64,000 nucleotides of DNA from Certhia americana (taxonomy: Eukaryota; Chordata; Aves; Passeriformes; Certhiidae): assembly GCA_018697195.1 (NCBI GenBank), contig JAGMWU010000040.1, forward strand, positions 62,001-126,000. Direction: 5' to 3'. Below the pieces are notes generated by a model. It was not told where the DNA came from. It was given only the letters and a program-made list of their open reading frames with translations, and searched no databases. This document shows, in pieces, positions 40,317 to 51,591 of the stretch; positions within the stretch are counted from its first letter, which is position 1, and every line of letters begins with the position of its first letter. The translations under genes were made by a program, and so were the position numbers.

Positions 40317-40353
40317 TTTACATTTACATTTATTTTACATTTTACATTTACAT
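40317..40353 (+). repeat. (TTTACA)n-like imperfect repeat
   Basis: Five to six imperfect TTTACA/TTTTACA units, followed by a 12-base poly-A at 40361-40373. Confidence 0.8.
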
Positions 40354-40431
40354 ATCACCTAAAAAAAAAAAAAGGTAGCTAATCAAGAAGAATTAATCTA
40401 TTTTTTCAGGAAAGAAATACATTTTAAATGT

Positions 40432-40505
40432 CTCTAAAATAGCAAAAGGAGCAAAAAGCAAAACGTTAAAATAGCCAAACTCTAAAATAGCAAAAACAGC
40501 AAAAC
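40432..40505 (+). repeat. Direct repeat of an A-rich 26-base unit
   Basis: CTCTAAAATAGCAAAA followed by a GGAGCAAAA-type tail at 40432-40457 recurs with a CAGCAAAAC-type tail at 40480-40505, 48 bases later. The sequence between holds a further partial TTAAAATAGCxAAA copy. It is a small decayed tandem duplication of unknown origin. Confidence 0.7.
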
Positions 40506-41841
40506 ACCAACTTATCATCAAATTCTTCAGAATATTAACAGGATCCTACTGTTCTGCTACCTGGTTTTAATTGCCTCATGCTTTTACACTAATTTTCTAT
40601 GTGCTCAGAGAAATTTGATAGTGTGGAACAAAAAAATTCAGCAAGAGGGAACTGTAAACTCAGGATACCTACCAGCTTGCCTAATCCTCCAAATACCTTC
40701 ATAAAGGCAAGAAAAAAAGTTATATTGCATTTCACAGCTCCAGGGAGAACCCCACCTTTCCGGACCACAGCACTAGATACGTAAGAAATGTACTGATTCT
40801 CATAGAAAAGGAAATCTTATTTGTAGTCCTGTGCATCACAGTATCTCTTAGCCTTGCTATCTGTGGATCAGGACAGGTTCCCAAGACTCTCTTTGGCCCC
40901 TCTGACTGCTGTGGTCTCCAGCCAATGTTGAGCAAAGCACTCTCTCCATGAAGGTGTCTGCCTACTTAAAAAACCCACAACTTCCCGTAAAATTTGGGCA
41001 GAGAAAAATTGAGAGAGAGAAAAGTGGGGCAAGAGCAGGAGGGATTTACTCCTCCTCCAGGTCCCTGAGTACATTGATGTGTCAGAAGCTGATGGGCACT
41101 TCTGACAGGTTGCTCCCTTGCAGGAGCTCCATGGGATTTGAAAGCAGTTTGTGGAGGGAAGGTGACAGTTTGGAAAGTGAAGCACCAAGTCTGTCAGACA
41201 TGAAGACAAAGAGAAAAAATCCAAACAAAAAAAAGACAAAGCTACTGTCTCAATCCCAGTTTGCTGGGATTTTTTCGTGCTTTGGCAGAAGAGCGTGTAG
41301 AGAACAGAGCATTGCAGTGAAATTTCTAGAAGTCTTATGTCCTTCTGCTGCAGCTATCTCCCTTGCCTTGTGGAAAGGCACTTAAGGAGGAAAAAAAAAA
41401 GGCGCTTACAAAATGATTCGTGTAGGACTTCCATTTATCTTTCCAATATTGTTTAATTTTCATTTCTTTTATAATTTTTCCTTGATCACAATGAACCCAC
41501 TGGGAACCAGATCTGAGAAGGAGATTATTTTAAATTCTAATCACAGCAGAAATTCTTTGTATTAAATATTTCTATAGAATAGCTCAGGTCACCTATTAAG
41601 TTAACCCACACAGACACCCCCTAATAAGGCATGTTCTTCATTATCATCCCTAGAGATACAGAATGCACCATCAAAGCCCTGTGACATCCAATACTGTGGA
41701 GTAAGACCTTTTTTTTGCAGTAGGACTGCGATTCTACAAAGCCAACATAAAATCAATACAGCTGACTAATGAAGGATCCCTTTGCTTATGTAGCCAGACT
41801 CTGAAGATGCTAAAAGCCGTCAGCCTTGGGCTTACATCAGC

Positions 41842-41874
41842 TGCTCTGGGATCCCTTCTAGAGATCCCAGAGCA
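41842..41874. other. Perfect 12-bp stem-loop
   Basis: TGCTCTGGGATC (41842-41853) and GATCCCAGAGCA (41863-41874) are exact reverse complements separated by 9 bases. Below the stem, CATC at 41836-41839 can pair with GATG at 41877-41880, and TTGG further out can pair with CCAA, giving an imperfect hairpin of roughly 60 bases. It is not inside any recognised transposon. The closed stem is shorter than in a typical microRNA precursor, so function is uncertain. Confidence 0.8.
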
Positions 41875-42379
41875 AAGATGCCAATGGGACAGAAGGTAAA
41901 GGATTTCTCCTTGAATCAACAATGGCTACCTAATTTGCTTTTGAGCAGAGAGCCAATACAACGTGCAGCAGCCTCCAGAGCCCTGGCAGGGACAGACCTG
42001 CACAGGACTGAGGGACACAAGATGTCACCGCACAGGTTTGACCCCCAGCATGAACCCAGCTGAGATTTTATATTTCCAAAACAAACAAAAACAAACAGAA
42101 CCAAAAAATAATTACAAACCTGACACACTGATTGGAAAGGGTTTACTAACTGCAGCACTCTGGCTTAAATCTCAAAGTCCCCGAGTTTCTTAGCAATTTG
42201 GAAGGATTAATTTTGCCTACTACATATTCCGGACTGTCCTAAGAACTGCCGTTAGCAAGTGGGTTTGGTTAATCTTTTGATTAATCTCTTTTCAACAGAG
42301 AGAATTGGTTTTGCCACTTAATTACTATACAGCAGGCTAAATTCTGTTCTCATCATTTGACTTATAAATCTCCCTGTTC

Positions 42380-42393
42380 TTTTTTTTTTTTTT
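42380..42393 (+). repeat. Poly-T run (14 T)
   Basis: Homopolymer of 14 T in AT-rich unique sequence. Confidence 0.9.
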
Positions 42394-43237
42394 CCTTGCT
42401 TTTCTAAAAACATGCTATCAATAAATAATAGAGAAAAAACTAATTCATACTCAAATTCTTAGAATACAAAACCCATGCAGATGACAGCATATAGGTCACC
42501 AGCTGTAGTGCAGCATAATACAGAATCTGCAGACATTCTGTTAGACAATTTCAGCAATGAGGAATACATGATAGCATAAACAATTTCACACAATGATCAC
42601 AAAATGAACCTGCCCTCCCATTGCCCTCCTATTCTTCTACTGTTGTTTCAGATTGCTTCCTTATTACAAGAAAATATGCCTCCCAGTTTTATTAGACAGC
42701 GTCTGAGGGAATGCTCTGTAGACAGCAAAGCAAGACGTGTGACTCAAAGCACAAAACAGTCCTTATTGTGTAAAATCCCATGCAATGAGCACTGAGGATG
42801 CCAAACTCTTGTTGTACTTGCTATGTAAGAGTGATTTTTTTATTCACTCTAAACACAGTTACCTGCTCTTACCTAAAAGCTTCCTGTCCCAAATCAGACA
42901 TAAATTGCAAGATTTTTTGCTTAAATACTCAAAGCACAAAAGAAACACAAGAATGATGCACTCAAACATCCCAGAAATGTTGCACAGCAGTACGGACACA
43001 AGGGAAATTCTGAACAATGACACCAGGACAAATCCTCCTGTGGCACAGGGATCCTCTTAAAGAATGACACATAACCAAGTGAACTTCTGCTTCAAAGGTC
43101 AAGTCTGAAAAATCAACCCTATGAAAGGCACGAAACTCCTCAGGCTGGTATCAGTGGTATTACCTGAGAAAAGCCCTCCTGTAAACCAACCAGAGAGTCA
43201 GCCCAATTGACCTGTCTTGAAAATAAAGGTATACATG

Positions 43238-43325
43238 CAGCTTGTCTAAATTTGAGTTGATGGCCCTAGGGAAGGCAGATATTTCAAACCAGATGCTTAG
43301 ACCATTAGACCATCTGCTCTAGAAG
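43238..43325 (-). mobile_element. Possible ancient tRNA-derived SINE remnant
   Basis: On the minus strand the sequence AGATGGTCTAATGGTCTAAG followed by CATCTGG resembles the D-arm/A-box region of a tRNA-derived head (compare the TGGxxTAATGGTxxxGC pattern of tRNA genes and of MIR-type SINEs). About 40 bases further on, CAACTCAAATTTAG sits where a degenerate B-box would lie. There is no clean cloverleaf, so it is not a working tRNA gene. Identification rests on a short motif and could be coincidence. Confidence 0.25.
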
Positions 43326-43329
43326 TGTA

Positions 43330-46300
43330 TGAAAAGCCAACTGCCACAACAGAATTACATCTCTCTCTCATCTTCTCCTTAAATCAATAGGTCTCTTTAC
43401 ACAAAGTATTTATAGTGAGTATTTTACTTTTTCAGTTCCTTCTGCACTTATTAATCCTAAGGATCTCTTCTCTCAGTGGACTGAGAACAGGAGTGCTATA
43501 GTTGATTCCTACCATGCAATGGCATATCTTCCTTCAAATTATAAAAACCAGACTAATATTTATTAAAGAGTATTCACTTTTTAAAATATATGACTAGTTT
43601 GTGCAAAATCCCATCAAAACATTTTCAAAATAATTTGCTATGTAAATGGATTTCACATGTAACACTGCTTTCTTCTTTTTATCAAATGAAAACTGTCTTT
43701 ATCTTGACCTTGAATTTTGGGAACATAAGGTATTCAGAACTTTTTGCAAAGTAACTTGGAAGAATTAGTTATTTAAATCATACAGGATTGGGCTTTTCCT
43801 TTCTAATCACTGGCTGAGGTACTTCTATAAAAAATTAATAACAGAAATTAAGGAATAACATGTAGCAGGCAGGAAACAACACACCATTAGTGTTACAATT
43901 CATAAGCTGTAGCTACTTTGGGAACCCATGAGGTTCCTCATGACCCTGAGGTCGTTCCTTAGTAACTTCAGGATTTTGATGCTGGGTCTCGCAGTGCACA
44001 GGGCCACTCACCACCTTGATCAGTGCTTTTGTTTTACTTCTTTCTCTCTCTCTCTCCCTCTCTCTCAAATGTTAGGCAATTAATCTAACATCAAATAGCA
44101 AAATTAAAAAGGGAATAAATAAATTAAATGATTTTATGATCAATCAGAACCTTCTAACTTGTTGTTGCCCAGGTCACTCTCTCCACCCTTTGTGCAGCTG
44201 TAATAAAGACCTAACCTAAATAAGGCCTTTTCATTTGTTGCTCTGAAAGCAACAACTGGAAAAAGGGAGAAATACCAATCAGATAGCGAAGCATGAATAG
44301 CCCTATTTATACTTCATGTGAGTAATAAGTACATGAAATTGAAATAAGATGTCTCAGTGGCCCTGTGGTCTGCAAAAGGAGGCAGAGTTTTATTGAATCA
44401 AAGATCTGGAGTCTATTTCCTCCTGCTACAGCATCCTGGTTGCCATTAAACTGACTGATTCTGTTCTCCCTGCCTTGGTCACTGCATCTGGGTGACAAGG
44501 AAAGCCAAGGTACAGGCAGATGTTCATCAAGACCGACATCAGCCAGCAGACCATCTTGAAATACAAAGAGCTCAATCTAACCCAATTTCACCTTTCTGAA
44601 GCAAGAGAGAGACACGGCTGCACCATAACAGCCTGCCTGTTCATACAGCATTGGGCAACAGCTTCCAGACAGGACCCAGTGTTTAATGGGATGCCAGAAT
44701 TTCAATATGCCTGTATACCAAGCTCCTCACATATGAGCAACCTAGCAACATCCACAAAAAAACAGGTTGCTGAAATGGTTGGATATTGCTCTTCGCTATT
44801 TCAAGCATTCGTACCTTGAGCCAATTGAATCCATGTGCACTAGATCGCATCCAAACTTAACTTTTCACAATTGTTCATGAGCATACTTTATAATTAGGGT
44901 TTTTTTATCCCAAACTGAAAAATATTTATCATAGTGGCCAAGAAATTCCTCCTCACATTTTAAAAACCCTAAAACATTAGGACTGAAAAACATATGTAAG
45001 CTTAAAAAGAAAGTTGCCTCCTTCCTCATGGCCTATTTGCAATAGGCTGGCATGAAACAGAAACTGGGAGCAAATATGGTGATTAAATAACAAAATCTGA
45101 ATAGTTTTCTTCTCTTTCAGATAAAATGTTGTTTGGATTAGAGGAAACATTTGCTCCTTGTTCTTAGTTAGGATTTCTTCTGTGCATTGAGTCAATTAAA
45201 TCTTAATAGGGTAATTCCCTTGTTCTTTATTTAAAACCGAGCAAGCAAAAAGTTGGAATGCAAATAGTGTGAAAAGGCTGGACTTTATATTTTATGTGCA
45301 TCCATATGGCAATGCAGGGCTGCTGATTTCAATAAAACCAATTTTGAATTAAAAAAGCCTCAACAACTTTGACAACAGTCAAATGGGAACTGCTGAAGGA
45401 AAGTAGTTTATTATCCTGGAAATTTCCCCAGTCCTCAAGGTAGCATATCTATCTCCTGCATCCCAGGTTCAACCAGCTACTGCTAATGGTAATCCCTGCA
45501 TCCCAGTGCATCTCTGTGGAGAAGAGGAACAGGACCAGTGTTGGGGTGGGTGGCACTTTTCTATTGTGTTAAATTAGTTCAGCATGCTACAGACATAATT
45601 AGCTAGGATGCCTCAGCCTTGTTTACAACCAAGTTATTTCAAGGCTTTATTTTACCAATTTTTAAAGTGGTGAGTAATATTGAATTTTCCTAAGCATTTC
45701 CATTTTCATAATGGCATCACAGTTGAGCAGTCTCCAAATTACTAACAATTATGTGACAACTACTCTACTAAGAAAGTGTGTTTACTTTTCATTAAAAAGG
45801 AAGAACCAAGTAATGGATGAACTGCACATCTGCACCAACAGAAGTCATCTGAAGATCCATGGCTAGCACCTAGATGCCCTAAGTCCAAGGTTAATCTATT
45901 ATCTACAAAACTCACAGCCCATTACTGTAACAACAACTACAAAATGGTGGTTTGCATTAATATTTCAACATTTCTGGTTGTGAGTAGGACAGCAGAAGCA
46001 ATGTGCACAGTACAGAGTAAGGCAGCCATGATCTGAAGTTGTCTGTGACTGCACTTAGGGGCGGCTACAATTCAGGCCAGCTGGAGGCATTAAAACTGCA
46101 ATAGTGCCTTCCAACGCAGGGTCCTTGAGCCTGCTAGCTGCAAGACTCACCTGTGAGGGAGGAGATGCAACACCTTACTGATTACCTTATTCAAGCATGC
46201 AGAGCACACAAGGAAAGCCAGAATCCCTTTTGTACGCATGGAAATACCTTTCAGCAGTGCACTCTTACTCCCAGCCTTAGTGTTTGCACAGCAGAGGCTA

Positions 46301-46410
46301 AGAAGAAAGAGCAGAGTCCTCTAAAGCACTCAAGAAATTTCTGGGTCAATGGGAATCACAGCAGCACCCAGCCCTAAGTGTTTTAACTGATGTAAGAACA
46401 TGAGAAATTA
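43330..46410. other. Unique non-coding sequence
   Basis: AT-rich DNA with a TC dinucleotide tract at 44041-44066. The 99-codon plus frame at 44520-44819 has no recognisable domain. No exon or transposon is supported. Confidence 0.6.
44041..44066 (+). repeat. (TC)n microsatellite
   Basis: A nearly uninterrupted CT/TC dinucleotide tract of about 26 bases. Confidence 0.9.
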
Positions 46411-46419
46411 ATAAAGCTG

Positions 46420-46600
46420 AGCTGCAAGAACCAATTTCATCTAATATTGCGCGTAATCAGTACCAAGAAGATGCAGAATGTCGGCAGACATAGTTTGGTG
46501 AAAGGCCAAGAGGTTAATTTGTCATTTGCATAAGTCATTTAGGAGAAGAAACTATTGAAAATTATGTATCCATGACACATTGCACATGAATAGATGAACA
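46420..46600. promoter_or_regulatory. Candidate conserved non-coding element with octamer-like site
   Basis: The block holds ATTGCGCGTAATC and GTCGGCAG (CpGs in otherwise CpG-poor DNA), GGTTAATTTG, and the octamer-type word ATTTGCAT at about 46523, which POU-domain factors bind. There are no simple repeats and no supported frame. It looks like a tissue-specific enhancer, but conservation was not tested. Confidence 0.33.
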
Positions 46601-48680
46601 GTAACCCTGAATAATAGTTTGGAGTGTATGTGCAGAGGCAGGGAAGGAAGCTGCCTTGATAAAAGAGCAAAATTTGCAAGCATTAGAGCAGGGGGATGAA
46701 ACTGCCCAGGTTACAGACCCCAGATGTGAAGGAAAGCAATTTGAAGGTGCTGCTTCATGGCAGTTATTTTGTTTCATCCCTAACTTGAAGAGAGGAAGAA
46801 ATAAGTAGCCTTGCACTTAAGTCCTACAAAGTTTCATTGCAGCAGTGGTCCTGATGGCGCCATACTACCATCCAGGACAGCTCATCTTTCTCCAGACTAT
46901 TTTATGCCATCATCTTTTAAAACATTGCTGCTGAAGCAGTGTTTCCATCATGAGGAGGTGTAAAAAGAGAGCTGATTTGCCCAGTGGTTGAATGTGATGG
47001 GAGGGCAGGGGGAGATGGGAAGGGGAGACACACACACACTTCATTTTCCCTGAAGAGCAGTGTGAGATTTCCAATCCTCAGCTTTAACACATAAAATATT
47101 AAGAACCAATTTTCAGCTGCACCTCTGTCACTTCCATTATCATTCTACACGTCCAGAGGTGATAATGGACTCAGTAAATTGCAGCCTCTTTCCATCCCAG
47201 ACCACAAGGGCTTTCACCTGGGGACAAGTCTGCACAAGGGGTGGCCCAGATATATGCTAATGGCATCTTGCAGCAAGGCACTAGGGAAGACAACAGGATG
47301 TGTTCAACAAAACAAGGTACTCTATAACAAAGGCAGGAAAACAGATGCCCAGGAACAAAGGAAAATCAAAAAGAAGAGAGCTTGATCCCCAAAGTTATCC
47401 ATGTATTACTATCCTCACAGACTTTGGCTGCAAATACACTGGGCAGGCAAACTTTTCATTCAGACACATCCTATCTGAGCTGCTCACTGCTGTGGTTCAG
47501 CCACAGTGCCAAACGGTACTGAGAGCAATGATTTTTTAATTACGTTGTGACAGCAATATGGACCGTGGCACGGCTGATGACAGAGCTGCAACTGGTACTC
47601 AGCACGTTCACTGAGCTCACAGGCATGTCTCAGAGCCAGGCGAACAAAGCCAGTTACAACAAAATACTGCTGTTGCCAGCTGCAGCCTTTGTACACTCCC
47701 AGCTCTGCTTTAGAGCCTGGGACATCATGCTTCTGGTGACACACGCTGAATCGCACAGGAAATCACCCAAAAAGTTGGTGATTTTTAAATAACGACAGTG
47801 TAAAATAGCCTCCATGGATCATATGCATAAAAGGTATCAGTTTCCTTCCCATGGATGGAACAAACCCAAATCTCAAATCCAGCAAGCAGATGGGAAGTGT
47901 CCAGTTGGTATTAACAAAATTGGGATCACACCCAAAAACACTGCAGGGCTCTTCAGTTTTAACAAGCAGCCTTCAAGGAATAAACAGCAAAAATTGCAAG
48001 CCAGACCACAAGGATGTTGGTCAGTACTGGGAAATCCTGAGTGGTTACCTCCATCAGGGCTGCTCAGGTTGTGGGGACAGCATCCCTCCTGCTCAGGCAC
48101 CACGAGCATTGCATTTTATTTCCCTGAACTGTGACATCTGTCAAAGCTTCCATCCTACCACACAGCTGAAGAAGGCAAAGTGCACTGTGCTACTACCTGC
48201 TGTACTTCAGTAGTTACTATTTAATTATGTTTTTTCCCCAGCAAAGCATTGTTCATGTATAACAGGAAAACAAGGCCACCTGGAATACAGCTAGCACATG
48301 TTATTTGGTTCCCCAGCCCCTCAAATGCAAACCCAAGCTTTACAGTTTAGATGACCACGTGGACTGCTAAATTCTGAGAGTTCAAGAAGTCTCATCTTAC
48401 ATGTACTTGAATGTCACAGCACCACAGCTCACTAATGTCACTTAGTGGATATGCAGCCCAACCCAGAGCTCTACACAGCCCACTTACAGCAGTAAAAAAT
48501 TGTAATTTACTTGTTTCCAAACTATTCCACTTGGGCATTGAATCCTTTTACACACTTATCAGCATATCAGCACTTAACAATATTTAATCATTTTTGTGTC
48601 TGCTAGGATGTGCATTGACTTTACCTGCATTTGTACTGAACATGCTAACAGGTATATCATGCATAGCATGCTATTATTTT
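46601..48680. other. Unique non-coding sequence
   Basis: Frames near 46562-46816, 47484-47792 and 47814-48213 overlap in both strands or in two frames of the same strand and show no family features. No repeat is recognised. Confidence 0.6.
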
Positions 48681-48689
48681 AGGAAGTCA

Positions 48690-48930
48690 AACAGCAACAC
48701 TTGATCCACGTTATAAGCTGGCCACAATTAGCCCTCACAAGAATTACAATTTTGAAAGTTCACGAGGTTGAATTACTCCAGCTGCATTTCAACAAGTACT
48801 AATTTTGCATGTGCTAGTCTCCTCACAAAAATTTCATTTCTATGAATTTTTAATGACGCAAAGCAATTTTTTCAAGGTCACTGAGAGACCGAGTAGTTAT
48901 TCATACATTAAATTTGTGCACAGTTTCTTG
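48690..48930. promoter_or_regulatory. Candidate conserved non-coding element
   Basis: Repeat-free sequence with ACAATTAG, GAATTAC and TACTAATTTTGCATGTG words and CpGs in CACGTT, CACGAGG, GACGCAA and ACCGAG. The combination of homeodomain-type cores, an octamer-like TTTTGCAT and retained CpGs suggests constraint. Confidence 0.28.
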
Positions 48931-49990
48931 GCAGCTTTGCAAGAAAGCGAGCAAGGATGGTGTGTGGTGGCAGTTGGGGGAGGAAAGAATGATGGGGTAA
49001 AAGAGCAGAAAAAGTTAAAGAAAAATGAGGCAACAAACTTGATGGAAAACTAACTTTGAAATCAAACTTGTGGGGTTTATTCTGGTCCTAAAAGAGGAAA
49101 GGAGTGAAACTTGTGCTTTGGGCACATATGCAAACATTTAAATCCCCATCTTAGCATTTTATTTTGTTTGAATAAAAAGAAGAGTGGGGAGTCATTAGAC
49201 ATTTAATTTTAATTTGGCTTTTTTAAAAGTCCATTTATGTCACAGCAGATTTTCCACTAACCTAAATGTGACAGTATCAAAATAGCTGCTTTACCTCATT
49301 AACCAGTTCTGTGAAAAAGCTGGCATGACACTGATGGAAATTAACAATTCAAATGGTTCTGGCAGCTACGAGAGCGCTTGCTTCCAAATATTTCACCTCC
49401 TAACATCATCAAAATCTTACGGAAGCTTAGTACCTGACAGCTATATAGCACTGCCACCCTCTAAGCTGTTTGGGACAAACAGCTCAGAGTGGGTTTTTTT
49501 AATATTCATCAATTATTTCATTTTCCAGACTTCAAGCTGCAATCCTTTAATAGAGCAAGCAATTCCCAGGAGGAGTGGGTAGATCCCCTACCTCACTTCT
49601 GCAGTGTGTGCTGGGGTGGCCAACACTACAACATTCACGTACAAAATGAATGTAGGAACGTTGCAGGTGAAGCTTGCTACTGGAGATATAAGGCAGCCCA
49701 CCCTGAGGTTCTGATTCACCTCAACAAAATCACCTGTGCCCCCAAAACCTCCGTGATCAGCCTGGGCAGCGGCAGCAGGCGCTGTGCAAGAATGCATGTT
49801 GTTTGCCCAGCTGGCTTGCGTGTTCTCCAGCAGTGGCTGAACAACCCGTGCTGCCTGCTAAATCTGGTCAGCTGGACAGCTTTCCCTATCAAGGAAAGGC
49901 TGCTGTGCTAAGTGCCATCCTCATCACCCCTGTCATTCCTCATTGGGGTGAGCAGAGACCCCCCCCCAGCAGCAGTGACGCCGGCAGCGG
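48931..49990. other. Unique non-coding sequence
   Basis: It contains a 140-codon plus-strand frame (49489-49911) that overlaps a 69-codon minus frame; neither has recognisable domains. Composition becomes GC-richer toward 49.9 kb, where a 9-base C run occurs at 49959-49967. Confidence 0.55.
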
Positions 49991-50156
49991 GAGAGCTCCA
50001 GGAAAACCGCCTGGAGGAATCTTTGGCCTGCGCACACATTTCCGATTCACCTGCATTTAATGCCATTAATATTTCAGCAGCTGCAGTGCCAGGGTCAAAC
50101 TGAAATTTTGCACTCTCTGTTTCACTCGGAAATGTCAGTATCAGACCTTCTGATGG
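49970..50156. promoter_or_regulatory. Candidate conserved non-coding element
   Basis: CpG-bearing sequence (GACGCCGGCAGCGG, AACCGCC, TGCGCAC, TTTCCGATTC, CTCGG) passes into a stretch with GCCATTAATATTTCAGCAGC and ends at a 16-base poly-T. A minus-strand frame runs across it (49908-50252), but without splice signals or known domains. A regulatory reading is preferred on texture alone. Confidence 0.27.
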
Positions 50157-50159
50157 ATG

Positions 50160-50175
50160 TTTTTTTTTTTTTTTT
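50160..50175 (+). repeat. Poly-T run (16 T)
   Basis: Homopolymer of 16 T immediately after a candidate conserved block. Confidence 0.9.
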
Positions 50176-51167
50176 CCTTTGAACACTGGTGAATGAAGAA
50201 TAAAAACAATAAAAGCAAGTAGAAAAAGGTTTACACAAAGGTCAGAATTCACATTTCTACAGCCTGTAATTTAAATATAGCTTTGTACAGAACTTGACCT
50301 TGCTATTGGTGTCTAAGGCTTAAGGTAACATGGAATACAAAGGGTCCACCAGCAACACTGAATTCTCTCTACCCCAGCAAAATCCATGGCAGCACAGGAG
50401 TGAGCACACAAACTGCTCTGTACCCAGTGCATAAACCTGCTGCCTAAGAGGAACCTCCACATCCTCTGCTGTCTTGCTGTAGGCTGGACATCAGCAAGGC
50501 CACATCTCTGGTGTGAAGCACTGGGGACACTTCTGGAGGTTCTGAAGACTTCCTGAGGTGAAGGGACGGTGTAATACAGGAACAACACAAAGAGCAGAAG
50601 CTAGAACACAAGAGCATCTGCAGACCATCTATGGGAACATCTGAAAACATGCAAACACTCCATGGAGGACACTGTAGGAAGAGCTGGAATATGGGGCTGA
50701 CCCTGGAACCTGGATAAAGGTCAACCTTCGTTCAGGTAACACATCACGTGTCACCATTCAAGTCACCTTGAATGTATCCTGCACCTTACCCTGCAAGCTG
50801 TCCCTGACTAATGCAGGACCAGAGCCCTTATTCATGAAAGAAACTCCAAGGTGAAAAACAACTCAGTGTCTGTTTCTGTTCACCTTTGCTGAATGCCAGC
50901 AGATGCACTGCAGAAAGCAAACATGTGAGTTGTATCCACACAGGTTCATTCATGCAACTAGAGCATATGTGCTAAAGTATATAGAAACTGATCATCAAAT
51001 GTATATACACACACATATATAAATACACACACTGTAGATTCACATTACCTTTGTTTAAGAGAGATAAGTTTTAAACCCTCAGTTTTCCCTGGAGATTTTC
51101 ACAGAGAAGTCATTCTGTGAAACTTGATCCCTTTTTGCTAATATTAATCCTATTTATCTAGGTGGGG
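50176..51167. other. Unique non-coding sequence
   Basis: No exon or transposon is recognised. A short TA/CA-rich tract lies at 51001-51032. Minus frames at 50313-50650 have no domains. Confidence 0.6.
51001..51032 (+). repeat. TA/CA dinucleotide-rich tract
   Basis: Interrupted TATA and CACA dinucleotide units, a short imperfect microsatellite. Confidence 0.8.
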
Positions 51168-51188
51168 AAAAAAAAAAAAAAAAAAAAA
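51168..51188 (+). repeat. Poly-A run (21 A)
   Basis: Twenty-one A followed by CCAACCAAACAAAAAGC. It could be a retroposon tail, but nothing upstream is recognised. It lies about 160 bases from the LTR remnant. Confidence 0.9.
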
Positions 51189-51347
51189 CCAACCAAACAA
51201 AAAGCACTTATTTCTTTCTTAAAAACTGAAAGTTAAGGAAAAAAAAAACCCTTAAAGGAAGTCTCTCAAGTTCCTGACACCTTTGACACATTGTGAAGAC
51301 ACAATCAATACAGAAAGCCAAGCCCAGCAACATGATTTTCACAGTGT

Positions 51348-51591
51348 TGTGGTTTAACCCCAGCTGGCAATAAACCTTCACAGAGATGCTCAGTCAGCTC
51401 TTCCCTGGTGGGATGGAAGAGAGAACTGGAAGGGTAAAAGTGAGAAAACTTCTGAGCTGAGATAAAGACATATTATAATGTAAAGTGAAAGCCACATGTG
51501 CAAGCAAAGCAGAACAAGGAAATAATTCACCATTTCCCATCGGTTACTAGCTACTGGGAAGAAAATTAACTACCCCATCCAAAATGGCACA
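51348..51591 (-). mobile_element. Degraded, internally deleted solo LTR of an avian endogenous retrovirus
   Basis: The plus strand opens with TGTGGTTTAACCCCAGCTGG and contains AAAAGTGAGAAAACTTCTGA, GAGATAAAGACA and AAGCAGAACAAGGAA. It ends with TAGCTACTGGGAAGAAAATT, AACTACCCCATCC and AAAATGGCACA. These match in order the two ends of an LTR family I recall from many neoavian genomes. The family's polyadenylation and TATA signals make sense on the complementary strand, so the LTR points to the minus strand: its U3 end is near 51591 and its U5 end at 51348. Here only about 244 bases remain; the middle of the usual LTR, with the TATA region, appears to be missing. No internal gag, pol or env sequence is seen beside it. 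I saw no clear target-site duplication. Confidence 0.8.

Larger units (their letters stand above)
40510..43230. other. Unique non-coding sequence
   Basis: The 145-codon plus-strand frame at 40948-41385 and the 123-codon minus-strand frame at 40868-41239 overlap in antisense and resemble nothing known. A strong stem-loop at 41842-41874 is listed separately. A 14-base T run lies at 42380-42393. Confidence 0.6.

Noticed and set aside
40868..41385. Overlapping 123-codon (minus) and 145-codon (plus) frames
   Set aside because: They are antisense to each other, lack domains and splice support, and lie in a GC-richer patch where stops are fewer.
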